Source: Terrimonas sp. (GTDB lineage: Bacteria; Bacteroidota; Bacteroidia; Chitinophagales; Chitinophagaceae). Taken from it: 64,000 nucleotides of DNA. Location of the stretch: contig WGMO01000021.1 of assembly GCA_016125075.1 (NCBI GenBank), forward strand, positions 39,325-103,324, written 5' to 3'. The notes beneath the pieces are model-generated. The model saw only the letters and a list, made by a program, of their open reading frames with translations, was not told the origin of the DNA and ran no database searches. The translations under genes were made by a program, and so were the position numbers. This document shows positions 14,231 through 22,722 of the stretch, in pieces. Every line of letters begins with the position of its first letter. The first letter of the stretch is position 1.

Positions 14231-15641
14231 TCAATTCTGCTTTACCAGCCTGTTGCTGTTATTGGCATTGCTGCCCCCTGCTAAAGAAAAAAGTAGCGGT
14301 CCAAAACAACCGAATATCATTATTATTTTCATGGATGATATGGCATGGGGGGATATAAGTGTAAACAATCCTGCCATCAATTACACACCCCATTTTTCCT
14401 GGCTGGCCTCCAGGGGGGTACAACTGACCAATTTTTATGTGTCTCAGTCTGTTTGTACGGCATCACGAGCTTCCCTGTTAACGGGTTGCTATGCAAACCG
14501 TATTGGATTAAGCGGGGCCATAAGTCATGAAAGTAAAATAGGGCTGGATCCGGAGGAAACCACCATCGCCGACATGCTAAAGGAAGGAGGTTACCATACC
14601 GCAGTTTTTGGGAAATGGCATTTAGGATTCCAGAAAAAATTTCTACCGGTCAACCAGGGCTTTGATGAATTTTATGGTATCCCCTATAGCAGTGATATGT
14701 GGCCTTACCATCCCGAAAGACCCGGAACCTACCCACCCTTACCCCTGTATGAAAATGACAGGATCATCGATACCATCGAAGAGCAAAGCTGGATGACAAA
14801 TGCCTTCACTGATAGAGCCATCCGGTTCATTGATCAAAACAGGAACCATCCCTTTTTCCTCTACCTGGCGCCTCCATTGCCGCATGTACCCCTGTCGGTC
14901 TCCGAAAAGGGGAAAGGTTTTACAGGGAAAGGGCTTTATGCCGACGTCATCCATGAACTGGATGCTTCGATCGGGAAGGTTTTAAAATCATTAAGTGAAA
15001 ACAACCTGGAAGAAAATACCCTGGTCATTGTTACCTCCGATAACGGTCCCTGGCTGGCTTATGGAAATCACGCGGGAAACACAGCCGGGCTTCGGGAAGG
15101 GAAGGGGACCTCATTTGAGGGAGGCGTAAGAGAGCCCTGTGTCTTGTATTGGAAGGGGGTACTCCCTGCCGGAAAAGTATTTGACCAGCCCGCCATGACC
15201 ATTGATCTGTTACCCACGATCGCAGCCATTACGGGATCTTCCCTGCCGGAAAGAAAAATAGACGGAATCAATATCTGGCCCTATTTAAGCGGATCTGAGA
15301 AGGGACTCGATGAACGGCCATTGTTTTTTTACTATCACAAGAATGATCTTGAATCCATGCGTTGGAAAAACTGGAAATTATATTTTCCGCATACCTACAG
15401 GTCTATGCAGGGGCAATTACCCGGCAAAGATGGGATACCCGGCGTCTATAAATATTTTACCATTAAAAACCCGGAACTTTACAACCTAGCGACGGATCCT
15501 TTTGAAAAAGAAAATGTGGCTGACGGTAACGGGCAACGGGTCAAAAATATGGAAAGGATGGCCGAACAGATCAGGCAGCAACTGGGGGATGACCTGACCG
15601 GCAGATCCGGAAAAGAGAACCGCCCTCCGGGAACACTGTAA
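14223..15641 (+). CDS. Secreted arylsulfatase-type sulfatase inside the aro operon
   Basis: This 472-residue protein starts with a clear signal peptide (CFTSLLLLLALLPPAK). It then has the metal-binding NIIIIFMDDMAWGD, the formylglycine site VCTASR (C78, the cysteine-type CxASR) and the GKWHLG motif, all standard for S1-family sulfatases that hydrolyse sulfate esters in the periplasm. A formylglycine-forming enzyme must be encoded elsewhere. The ATG at 14223 gives a proper signal sequence; one at 14196 would add nine residues. It is translationally coupled to aroA (8-base overlap) and sits 12 bases before aroC, which makes no obvious metabolic sense. The substrate is unknown. Confidence 0.9.
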   Translation: MVNQFCFTSLLLLLALLPPAKEKSSGPKQPNIIIIFMDDMAWGDISVNNPAINYTPHFSWLASRGVQLTNFYVSQSVCTASRASLLTGCYANRIGLSGAISHESKIGLDPEETTIADMLKEGGYHTAVFGKWHLGFQKKFLPVNQGFDEFYGIPYSSDMWPYHPERPGTYPPLPLYENDRIIDTIEEQSWMTNAFTDRAIRFIDQNRNHPFFLYLAPPLPHVPLSVSEKGKGFTGKGLYADVIHELDASIGKVLKSLSENNLEENTLVIVTSDNGPWLAYGNHAGNTAGLREGKGTSFEGGVREPCVLYWKGVLPAGKVFDQPAMTIDLLPTIAAITGSSLPERKIDGINIWPYLSGSEKGLDERPLFFYYHKNDLESMRWKNWKLYFPHTYRSMQGQLPGKDGIPGVYKYFTIKNPELYNLATDPFEKENVADGNGQRVKNMERMAEQIRQQLGDDLTGRSGKENRPPGTL

Positions 15642-15653
15642 ATAATTACTGAC

Positions 15654-16649
15654 ATGAATTCATTTGGACGCATATTCAGGGTACATATTTTTGGTGAGTC
15701 ACATGGTACATGTGTGGGTATAACCATTGATGGATGCCCGGCTGGCCTGTCTTTATTGGAAGACGACATCCTCCCTGACTTGGAAAGAAGAAAAGGGGGT
15801 AAGCAAAAAGGTACGACACCCCGGCAGGAGGCAGACTTTCCCATTTTTAAAAGCGGCATCTTTAATGGCAAAACCACCGGGTTCCCCATTACCATCCTGT
15901 TTGAAAATAACAATATTCGCAGTGAAGATTACCAGCAGCAACGCAGTATTCCGAGACCCGGTCATGCCGACTGGGTGGCCCATCAGAAATTTGGTGGTCA
16001 TGAAGATTACAGGGGAGGAGGACATTTTAGTGCCAGGCTGACCACCGGGCTGGTGGCAGCCGGGGCCATTGCAAAAAAGCTGATGCAACAGGTTAGGATA
16101 ACCGCTGCCGTTGCTGAAATAGGGGGTGAAACAGATCTTGAAAAGGGCTTGCAAAGGGCCATCGATGCAAAAGATTCCGTAGGGGGTATCATCGAATGTT
16201 CTGTGTCTGGTTTGCCGGTAGGTCTTGGAGAACCCTATTTTGATTCCATGGAATCGGTATTGTCAAAAATGCTGTTTTCCATACCCGCGGTCAAAGGGGT
16301 GGAATTTGGTGCTGGATTCCGGGCCGCCAGGATGTTTGGCAGTGAACATAACGATGCTATTGAAGATATGGAAGGAACAACAAGAACCAATCATGCCGGT
16401 GGAATTGTTGGCGGTATCAGTAATGGGAACCCTCTTGTTTTCCGGCTGGCCATCAAACCGACGGCCTCTACCCCAAAAGAACAAAAGAGCCTGAACTGGG
16501 ATACCGGCCAGGTCACCTCATTTTCAATCAAAGGAAGACATGACCTTTGCGTAGCATTGCGGGCACCGGTTATTGTTGAAGCAGTAACGGCCCTCGTGCT
16601 TGCTGACTTCATGCTTTTAGAACAACATATCCCCCGGACATTAAAATAA
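15654..16649 (+). CDS. aroC: Chorismate synthase
   Basis: AroC uses reduced FMN to eliminate phosphate from EPSP and form chorismate, the branch point to Phe, Tyr, Trp, folate and, in this organism, menaquinone by the futalosine route. The family motifs are GESHGTCVGITIDGCPAG, the RPGHAD and DYRGGGHFSAR segments, and GGISNGNPLVFRLAIKPTAS. At 331 residues it is somewhat shorter than the E. coli enzyme. It is the last aro gene in this run; aroE, aroK and a 3-dehydroquinase are not in the window. Confidence 0.95.
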   Translation: MNSFGRIFRVHIFGESHGTCVGITIDGCPAGLSLLEDDILPDLERRKGGKQKGTTPRQEADFPIFKSGIFNGKTTGFPITILFENNNIRSEDYQQQRSIPRPGHADWVAHQKFGGHEDYRGGGHFSARLTTGLVAAGAIAKKLMQQVRITAAVAEIGGETDLEKGLQRAIDAKDSVGGIIECSVSGLPVGLGEPYFDSMESVLSKMLFSIPAVKGVEFGAGFRAARMFGSEHNDAIEDMEGTTRTNHAGGIVGGISNGNPLVFRLAIKPTASTPKEQKSLNWDTGQVTSFSIKGRHDLCVALRAPVIVEAVTALVLADFMLLEQHIPRTLK

Positions 16650-16652
16650 TCT

Positions 16653-16952
16653 ATGGCAATCATTTATCACATCACCACCCAAACGGAATGGGAACAAGCG
16701 GTCAGGAATGGTTTTTATGCATCTCCTTCCTTAAAAGAAGAAGGCTTTATTCACTGTTCCCAGGATGAACAGGTTGCAAAAACACAGCAAAGATATTTCA
16801 GCGGGAAAACCGACCTGGTTAAACTCGTTATTGATACCGATAAACTGAAGAGTAAATATATTTTTGAATGGTCTCCCTCTACAGAAGATACATTTCCGCA
16901 TATTTACGGCCCCGTAAACCTGGAAGCTGTGCTAAAAGCCGAACCTATTTAG
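16653..16952 (+). CDS. DUF952 family protein
   Basis: This 99-residue cytosolic protein matches the DUF952 family: IYHITTQTEWEQA at the start, the central EGFIHCSQDEQV motif, and a tail with FPHIYGPVNLEAV. Biochemical function is not established for the family. It begins 3 bases after aroC, so it is co-transcribed with the aromatic operon. Its end overlaps the convergent dipeptidase gene by 8 bases, and I see no terminator between them. Confidence 0.85.
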   Translation: MAIIYHITTQTEWEQAVRNGFYASPSLKEEGFIHCSQDEQVAKTQQRYFSGKTDLVKLVIDTDKLKSKYIFEWSPSTEDTFPHIYGPVNLEAVLKAEPI

Positions 16953-17658
16953 CGGGTAGTGAAAGATCTTTGAAGTCGAGGTCTAACACATCATAATCCC
17001 TGTTGTTGGGCCAGTAATAATGCCACCATTCCGTTTCAAGCGCCTTAAAACCATTTTGCTCCAGCAGGGTTCTTAATAGCATCCTGTTTTTTAATATCTT
17101 AACAGGAAGGTTTGTAAAGGATTGATGGGCCGTGTCTGAAAAATTATCAAAGCCTGTACCCATCTCCAGTTCTTTTTTTGACGCTAAACTGATGATGGTC
17201 AGATCGACAGCCAGCCCCCGGTTATGCCCGCTGCCTTTTACAGGATCAGCAACATACCTGTCGTCCTTGATTAATTCCCACATTTTAACCGTTACAGAAT
17301 AAGGCCGGTAAGCATCAAAAATTTTTAATCCCATCCCTTTCTTTCTGAGTTCCTCCTCAACACGCATTAATGCCTGAGCGGGTAAAATCCGTAAATAGGT
17401 CAGTTTCGATTGGGAATAAAGCCGCTGGCCGGTAAAATTCCGGGGGCTGCCATAGCGCAGATCATACTGAATGCCGGGAATGAATCCATTCAATTCAACC
17501 ATTTGCTGCAAAGAATCGTCTAGGATACGTTCTCTATACTCCTCGGGGCTTTTGATGATCTTAAGCGGCTGAGAATTAACAGGTAAATTGAGAATTGTTG
17601 ATAAAATAAGAATTAGCGCCGAACGAATATTCATCCTATTCAGTATTTTGAATAACAT
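16945..17658 (-). CDS. VanX/DdpX-like D-alanyl-D-alanine dipeptidase (M15 family)
   Basis: A signal peptide is followed by a zinc dipeptidase domain. Its ligands are seen in SGHNRGLAVDLT (the SxHxxGxxxD motif) and in TEWWHYYW (the ExxWH motif with catalytic Glu), with DAYRP before them. VanX-type enzymes split D-Ala-D-Ala; in Gram-negative bacteria without vancomycin resistance they recycle or scavenge wall peptides in the periplasm. A Met at 17634 would give a tighter signal peptide than the ATG at 17658. It is divergent from the L,D-transpeptidase gene with 21 bases between them, so the three neighbouring genes may act together on peptidoglycan. Confidence 0.88.
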   Translation of the reverse strand: MLFKILNRMNIRSALILILSTILNLPVNSQPLKIIKSPEEYRERILDDSLQQMVELNGFIPGIQYDLRYGSPRNFTGQRLYSQSKLTYLRILPAQALMRVEEELRKKGMGLKIFDAYRPYSVTVKMWELIKDDRYVADPVKGSGHNRGLAVDLTIISLASKKELEMGTGFDNFSDTAHQSFTNLPVKILKNRMLLRTLLEQNGFKALETEWWHYYWPNNRDYDVLDLDFKDLSLPAK

Positions 17659-17679
17659 ATTATACTTTTACTCATTTTC

Positions 17680-19413
17680 ATGAAATTAAGAACATTTTTT
17701 TATTGCATTCCTGCTGTTCCGAACCTGTTTTATGCAGTGTTGCTGGTACCCTCCCTGTTTATGATTGGTGCCTGTAACAACACTACAATTCCAAAGGAGG
17801 AAATTGTGAACAACCGGGAGCAGATCAATGAAAAGGCAGGTACCTTGATCAATGAGTTGGTCACAAAAGCCATTACGGATAGCGGTAGGGTTGCTGATTC
17901 TTTCACTATTTTTCAGCCGGACCTGGTGAAAAGGGTGTATGATAAAAGGACCTACAAGCCCATTTGGAGTGATAAGGACAGTTTGTTCCCCATTGCTGAT
18001 ACATTGCTCTCCTATATCCATAATGCGATGGAAAATGGCCTGTTTCCACAGAATTACCATGTTACAGCGATTGATACGGTTTTCGCTAAGATAAAAAACG
18101 ATTCAACAGATGCAATCGCAAGCAGGGATGCACTGTTATGGGCGAAAAAAGATGTTTTGCTGACAGACGCATTTGTGCAGATGATGATGGATATCAAAAG
18201 GGGCAGGCTCCCCGATGACAGTATAACCCTGCGAAAGGACACACTCTTTTCACCCGACCTGTTGTTGGACCAGTTTGATTTTTTTCTCCGGGGGAAATCC
18301 ATGAAAAATATCATTACGCAGTTGGAACCCAAACTGGCAGGTTATAAGGAATTGAAGGCTGGTATCAGGCATTTTCTGGATCAGGCAGATTTCAACCGTG
18401 ACATTACGTTGATTCCCTATCCTGAATCGGATTCTGCTGATTTAAATAATAAGGTATTCAGACGGATGCAGGAAGAAGGTATCATACCGGATTCCGCAGT
18501 TTTTGAAAATGAGGCCCAGTTAACAAAGGCGATAAAAATTTTTCAGAAAAAAAACAATCTAACGGACGATGGAAAGATCGGGGCGCAGACCGCCAAGCGA
18601 TTAAACAGTTCTGACCGGGACCGGTTCCTGCAACTGGCTATAACGCTTGACCGGTATAAACAGCTGCCGGATTCGATGCCGGAAAAATATTTATGGGTAA
18701 ATATACCGGCATATAAACTGAGCCTCTTTGTAGACGGCGCTGTAAAATTGGAGTCAAAAGTGGTTGTGGGGAAACCGATTACCCGCACACCGGTACTCAA
18801 TAGTGCAGTTTCACAACTGATCACCTATCCGCAATGGACCATCCCAACCAGTATTATTGTCAAGGAGATCCTGCCGGGTTTGAAACGCAGTCCGGATTAC
18901 CTGGAAAAGAAGGGGTATTCCCTGGTGTCGAATAATGGGGAGGATATTGACCCTTATGCTATTGATTGGAATAAATATTCCAAAGGGATCCCCTACAAGG
19001 TCGTACAGGGAAGCGGTGATGCCAATGCGCTCGGTGTGATGAAGTTTAACTTCAATAATAAATATTCCGTATATCTGCATGACACCAACCAGCGATTCTT
19101 CTTCAATCGTGCTGAACGGGCGCTTAGCCATGGCTGTGTCAGGGTACAGGCCTGGAAACAGGTTTCAGATTATATTCTGCAAAATGATAGTGTACAGGCT
19201 ATGCAAAACAACAACAGGAGTTTCCTGCCCTCTGACTCTGTGTATCACTGGCTTCAGAACAAAGAGAAACATGTTATTAATGTGCGGAACAGGATACCCC
19301 TGTTTATCCGGTATTTTACCTGCGAGGGGAAAGACGGGAATATTGAATTTTATGATGATGTTTATAATGAAGACAGCCTGCTAAAAAAATACTATATTTC
19401 TGGAAATAAGTAA
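17680..19413 (+). CDS. L,D-transpeptidase with peptidoglycan-binding domain (YcbB-like)
   Basis: This 577-residue protein carries an N-terminal signal with lipobox-like MIGAC. It has a helical domain typical of YcbB/LdtD enzymes, a peptidoglycan-binding domain around residues 265-310 (QLTKAIKIFQKKNNLTDDGK), and the YkuD catalytic domain with HDTNQ and SHGCVRV (catalytic C486). Such enzymes form 3-3 crosslinks in the wall or attach proteins to it, in the periplasm. It is 4 bases upstream of the RlpA gene, with which it likely forms an operon. Confidence 0.93.
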   Translation: MKLRTFFYCIPAVPNLFYAVLLVPSLFMIGACNNTTIPKEEIVNNREQINEKAGTLINELVTKAITDSGRVADSFTIFQPDLVKRVYDKRTYKPIWSDKDSLFPIADTLLSYIHNAMENGLFPQNYHVTAIDTVFAKIKNDSTDAIASRDALLWAKKDVLLTDAFVQMMMDIKRGRLPDDSITLRKDTLFSPDLLLDQFDFFLRGKSMKNIITQLEPKLAGYKELKAGIRHFLDQADFNRDITLIPYPESDSADLNNKVFRRMQEEGIIPDSAVFENEAQLTKAIKIFQKKNNLTDDGKIGAQTAKRLNSSDRDRFLQLAITLDRYKQLPDSMPEKYLWVNIPAYKLSLFVDGAVKLESKVVVGKPITRTPVLNSAVSQLITYPQWTIPTSIIVKEILPGLKRSPDYLEKKGYSLVSNNGEDIDPYAIDWNKYSKGIPYKVVQGSGDANALGVMKFNFNNKYSVYLHDTNQRFFFNRAERALSHGCVRVQAWKQVSDYILQNDSVQAMQNNNRSFLPSDSVYHWLQNKEKHVINVRNRIPLFIRYFTCEGKDGNIEFYDDVYNEDSLLKKYYISGNK

Positions 19414-19416
19414 AGA

Positions 19417-19821
19417 ATGAAGGTATTCTTCGGTTTATTTATTGGAATGATTTGCGCTCCCTGGATGGGGGTAAACGGACAGAATGCTGCAGCCGGGAGC
19501 GCTCCTGCTTCAAAAAATAAGATATATTATGGCACAGCCAGTTTTTATGCCGATAAGTTTGAAGGCAGGAAAACGGCCAATGGGGATATATTCAGTCAGA
19601 AAAAAATGACCGCTGCCTGTAATGTTTTACCGCTGGGTACCTGGATAAAAGTCACCAATCTCCGGAATGGACTCTCCGTGACCGTCAGGATCAATGACCG
19701 TCTGCATCCAAGAATGAAGCGGGTGGTGGACCTGAGCAGGATTGCCGCCACCAGGCTAAAATATGTGAAAACGGGTCTGACAAGGGTAAAAGTGGAGGTT
19801 CTGGGTAAAAAAAAGCCTTAA
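19417..19821 (+). CDS. RlpA-like septal ring lytic transglycosylase (double-psi beta-barrel)
   Basis: The product has 134 residues: a signal peptide ending near VNGQNA and a compact RlpA-type double-psi beta-barrel. Recognisable parts are YGTASFYADKFEGRKTANGD, AACNVLPLGTWIKVTNL, the VRINDRL segment with the usual catalytic Asp, and VDLSRIAATRL. RlpA proteins cleave or bind glycan strands lacking stem peptides at the septum. No SPOR domain follows, so septal targeting is not evident here. It starts 4 bases after the L,D-transpeptidase. Confidence 0.92.
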   Translation: MKVFFGLFIGMICAPWMGVNGQNAAAGSAPASKNKIYYGTASFYADKFEGRKTANGDIFSQKKMTAACNVLPLGTWIKVTNLRNGLSVTVRINDRLHPRMKRVVDLSRIAATRLKYVKTGLTRVKVEVLGKKKP

Positions 19822-19850
19822 AATAGCTGAATATTAAATGATTAATTTAT

Positions 19851-19881
19851 TTTCGGATATTATACATACCTGCTATTTTTG
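19851..19881 (+). promoter_or_regulatory. Bacteroidota promoter of the OmpA-family gene
   Basis: TTTC (19851-19854), a 19-base spacer and TATTTTTG (19874-19881) make a near-perfect Bacteroidota promoter. Transcription would start near 19886, about 23 bases before the ATG, as expected for an abundant outer-membrane protein. Confidence 0.65.
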
Positions 19882-19908
19882 CCTCAATAAAACTAAACTG
19901 CCAGAATT

Positions 19909-21246
19909 ATGAAGAAAAAACTAGTGCTGATCTTTGCTGTTTATTTTTTAGCATCATCAATTCAAGCACAAGAAGAATATACCAGGCCTTCACAGTTAGG
20001 TATCAGTTTCTTCCTGAACGACTATACTACAGCCAGCCGTATAAGGGCTTCTTCGCTAAGCTCTGTATTAAGAGATAAGAAGTGGGCCAAACCGGGAGAT
20101 ATGAATCCGGGGATAGCTGTTCATTATTTCAAAGGTATCCGGCCGCATATTGATTTTGCTGGCACCCTTGGATTTTCAGGTGATGAAAATGCCTTGCCTG
20201 ACAATTCAAATAATTCTGGAAGCGGGCTATTACTGGAAGCCGATGCTTCCGTTAACCTCAAGATGTTTACAGACCGTTACTGGTTCCAGCCCTACCTGAC
20301 AGCCGGTGTGGGTGGCCAGAAATACAAAAAGAGCTATGGGGCCTTTGTTCCCCTGGGTGTTGGGATGAAAGTGAATTTTTTCAATGAAGCGGATGTGGTG
20401 ATTTCCACGCAATACCGACTGCCGATTACCACTGAAACGGCCCGCTACAGGTTCTTCTATAGTTTTGGGGTGGCCGGTAATATCGGAAAAAGAAAAGAGC
20501 CAAAAGTAATTGCTCCGCCGCCGCCGCCACCTCCTGTTGATACCGATGGAGATGGTATAACGGATGATAAGGATAAATGTCCCACAGTGCCGGGCGTAGC
20601 CAAATATGACGGATGTCCGGTTCCGGATACGGATAAGGATGGTATCAATGATGATAACGACAAATGTCCGGATGTGCCCGGTATTGCCCGGTATAATGGA
20701 TGCCCGGTGCCGGATACGGATAAGGATGGTATTAATGACGAAGATGATAAATGTAAAGATACACCCGGGGTTGCCCGTTATGAAGGTTGTCCGGTGCCGG
20801 ATACCGATGGCGATGGCATCAATGATGAAGAAGACAAATGTCCCACTATTCCCGGTGTTGCGTCTCAAAATGGATGTCCGGAGATTTCCCAGGAAGTGAT
20901 GAAAAAAGTGGAATATGCTGCCAAGAATATCTATTTCTCAACGGGAAGCGCTAAACTGCAATCAAAATCTTTCAAACCGCTCAATGAGGTGGTGAAGATC
21001 ATGCAGGAAAATAAAGACCTCCTCCTGGATATCAGTGGTCATACTGATAATACCGGGGTGGCAACTAAGAATATGGCATTAAGCCAGGTTCGGGCTGATG
21101 CGGTAAAAGCTTATATGGTGAGTAAGGGGATCGATGCCGGCAGGTTAACAGCCACTGGCTATGGCCAGGAGAAACCGGTAGCAGATAATAAGACGGCCGC
21201 CGGCCGCCAGTTGAACAGAAGGGTTGAACTTAAAATATCGTATTGA
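19909..21246 (+). CDS. OmpA-family outer membrane protein with thrombospondin type 3 repeats
   Basis: This 445-residue protein has a signal peptide (residues 1-20), a beta-barrel-like domain (about 25-195), a short proline run, and four tandem 29-residue thrombospondin type 3 repeats (211-326) rich in calcium-binding DTDxDG motifs. The OmpA C-terminal domain (about 335-445) carries IYFSTGSAKLQ and the peptidoglycan-binding SGHTDNTG and LSQVRADAVKAYM motifs. It links the outer membrane to peptidoglycan. It has its own promoter and terminator and follows the cell-wall enzyme genes. Confidence 0.94.
   Translation: MKKKLVLIFAVYFLASSIQAQEEYTRPSQLGISFFLNDYTTASRIRASSLSSVLRDKKWAKPGDMNPGIAVHYFKGIRPHIDFAGTLGFSGDENALPDNSNNSGSGLLLEADASVNLKMFTDRYWFQPYLTAGVGGQKYKKSYGAFVPLGVGMKVNFFNEADVVISTQYRLPITTETARYRFFYSFGVAGNIGKRKEPKVIAPPPPPPPVDTDGDGITDDKDKCPTVPGVAKYDGCPVPDTDKDGINDDNDKCPDVPGIARYNGCPVPDTDKDGINDEDDKCKDTPGVARYEGCPVPDTDGDGINDEEDKCPTIPGVASQNGCPEISQEVMKKVEYAAKNIYFSTGSAKLQSKSFKPLNEVVKIMQENKDLLLDISGHTDNTGVATKNMALSQVRADAVKAYMVSKGIDAGRLTATGYGQEKPVADNKTAAGRQLNRRVELKISY
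20539..20886 (+). repeat. Four tandem 87-bp repeats encoding thrombospondin type 3 units
   Basis: Each 29-codon unit encodes DTD(G/K)DGI(T/N)DD..DKC, a short linker, and a GCP(V) end. The second and third are the most alike. The Asp pattern is that of calcium-binding TSP3 repeats. Variation at synonymous positions shows the array is old rather than freshly duplicated. Confidence 0.9.
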
Positions 21247-21266
21247 TAAGTTGATTAGATCGCTAC

Positions 21267-21297
21267 AAAAAGGCGCTCCGGAAGGAGCGCTTTTTTA
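21267..21297 (+). terminator. Bidirectional terminator between OmpA and ABC permease genes
   Basis: The stem GCGCTCC (21273-21279) with GGAGCGC (21284-21290) and a GGAA tetraloop has an A run before it and a T run after it. It serves the plus-strand OmpA gene and can stop minus-strand transcription from the permease gene. Confidence 0.85.
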
Positions 21298-21362
21298 TTT
21301 ATATATAGTATACAAAATTGCGGTTGGAACCTGGTTCGGTTCTGGTTGGTGATAAGGTTGAT

Positions 21363-22619
21363 TTATTTACTCCTGATGGCGGCAACTGGGTCCATTTTGG
21401 CCGCTTTTGAAGCCGGGATAATGCCTGCCAGGATACCAATCACAAAACAAATGATAACGGCAAATATCATATTGCCTACTGAAATGAAAATGGGGAAATT
21501 CAAAACACCCGAAAGTATCTTGGTTAAGATAAAAACCAGGAATAACCCGGCCAGCCCTCCGATAAAGCAGAGGAAAGAGGCTTCTAGTAGAAATTCCGTC
21601 AGGATGATCCTGTTTTTCGCGCCAAGGGCTTTTTTCAGACCGATCTGGCTGGTTCTTTCTTTCACGGTCACAAACATGATGTTGGCAACGCCAAATAAGC
21701 CAACAATCAAACTAATGCCTCCGATAATACCACCTCCGAGGTTGATGCCGGAAAAGGCCGAGCTAAATGCATTGCTCCAGTCATTGACATCGTTGAGTGC
21801 AAAATCGTCTTCTTCGGTGGGCTTGAGTTTATGAATGGCCCTCATGGTACCGATCAGTTCATTTTTAAGTGCAGAACTGGGAATATTGTCCTGCCCCTGT
21901 ACCAGGATCAAAGGCGAGGCATTTCTTTCGTTCATGATAGTCCGGGCAAATTTATAGGGCATGACCAGTGATTGGTCAAACTGCCATCCACCGAGAATCT
22001 GGTTTCCCTGTTTTTTGATGATCCCGATCACTGTCATCTTTTTACCTCTTGCAACAACCTGTTTGCCCAGGGCCCTCTCAGCATTGATAAATAATTGTTC
22101 TGCAATTTCATTGCCGATAAGACATACATTAGAACCCTGTTCAAATTCACTGGTGGAAAAGAATCGGCCTGAGCTGACTGTCAGGGGCTGGATCTCACCG
22201 AATTCTTCGCTGAATCCGTACAGGATTACACCAGACAGGACATTATCCGCATATTCTACATTGTCCTGTGTATGGATCTTAAAGGCCGCATGACTGGCTG
22301 TGGGGGTCCTGGTTTTGATTTCCTTGATCTCCGAAAATTGGGGAAGCGGTCTTTTTACATATTTCCACCAGGGAAAATTAGGCCCGCCTCTTCCCTGGCT
22401 GTAATCCCATTTATCCAGGTAAATGGTATTGGTGCCAAAAGATTTTATTTCGTTCTGGATATTTTTTTCAAGGCTGTTGAGGGTAGCCATTACACCTATG
22501 ATACAGAAGATGCCGATTGTAACGCCGAATAGGGAAAGAAAAGTTCTCAGCTTATTCTTCCATAACTCCTGAAGTGCCATTTTCAGGCTGCTGGCAATGA
22601 TTTCAAAGGTCCTAAACAT
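21363..22619 (-). CDS. MacB-type ABC transporter permease
   Basis: This 418-residue permease has the MacB/FtsX layout: an N-terminal transmembrane helix (about residues 25-45, TFLSLFGVTIGIFCIIGVMA), a large periplasmic MacB-PCD domain (about 50-280), and three C-terminal helices with the conserved NIMFVTVKERTSQIGLKKALGA loop. Such permeases act in mechanotransmission or export of lipoproteins and small molecules, with a separate ATPase. No ATPase gene is adjacent, so the partner is elsewhere. A TAAATTTG promoter box sits 4 bases upstream of the ATG. Confidence 0.92.
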   Translation of the reverse strand: MFRTFEIIASSLKMALQELWKNKLRTFLSLFGVTIGIFCIIGVMATLNSLEKNIQNEIKSFGTNTIYLDKWDYSQGRGGPNFPWWKYVKRPLPQFSEIKEIKTRTPTASHAAFKIHTQDNVEYADNVLSGVILYGFSEEFGEIQPLTVSSGRFFSTSEFEQGSNVCLIGNEIAEQLFINAERALGKQVVARGKKMTVIGIIKKQGNQILGGWQFDQSLVMPYKFARTIMNERNASPLILVQGQDNIPSSALKNELIGTMRAIHKLKPTEEDDFALNDVNDWSNAFSSAFSGINLGGGIIGGISLIVGLFGVANIMFVTVKERTSQIGLKKALGAKNRIILTEFLLEASFLCFIGGLAGLFLVFILTKILSGVLNFPIFISVGNMIFAVIICFVIGILAGIIPASKAAKMDPVAAIRSK

Positions 22620-22623
22620 AGCA

Positions 22624-22631
22624 CAAATTTA
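22624..22631 (-). promoter_or_regulatory. Bacteroidota -7 box for the ABC permease
   Basis: The minus strand reads TAAATTTG, a full TAnnTTTG match, ending 4 bases before the ATG at 22619. If used, the transcript would be leaderless or nearly so. Confidence 0.45.
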
Positions 22632-22683
22632 ATGGCAATCAGTCATTTTTGACGGTAAATATGACCAGTGGCGCAATCAGGCT

Positions 22684-22713
22684 TTTGTATCATTGAACGG
22701 TGCCTTACCTTTG
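22684..22713 (+). promoter_or_regulatory. Bacteroidota promoter of prfC
   Basis: TTTG (22684-22687), an 18-base spacer and TACCTTTG (22706-22713) match the consensus fully at both elements. The start site would be near 22717, so translation must begin at the ATG 22723 and not at the in-frame ATG 22693. Confidence 0.75.
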
Positions 22714-22722
22714 CGCCTCGTT

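Noticed and set aside
16945..17658. Vancomycin-resistance determinant
   Set aside because: The VanX-like enzyme lacks vanH and vanA-type neighbours and the organism is Gram-negative; a wall-recycling role is more likely.
20230..20868. A 212-codon open frame on the minus strand across the thrombospondin repeats of the OmpA gene
   Set aside because: It is the complement of a repetitive, codon-biased real gene; its product is a repeating Ile/Arg/Thr pattern with no family resemblance.
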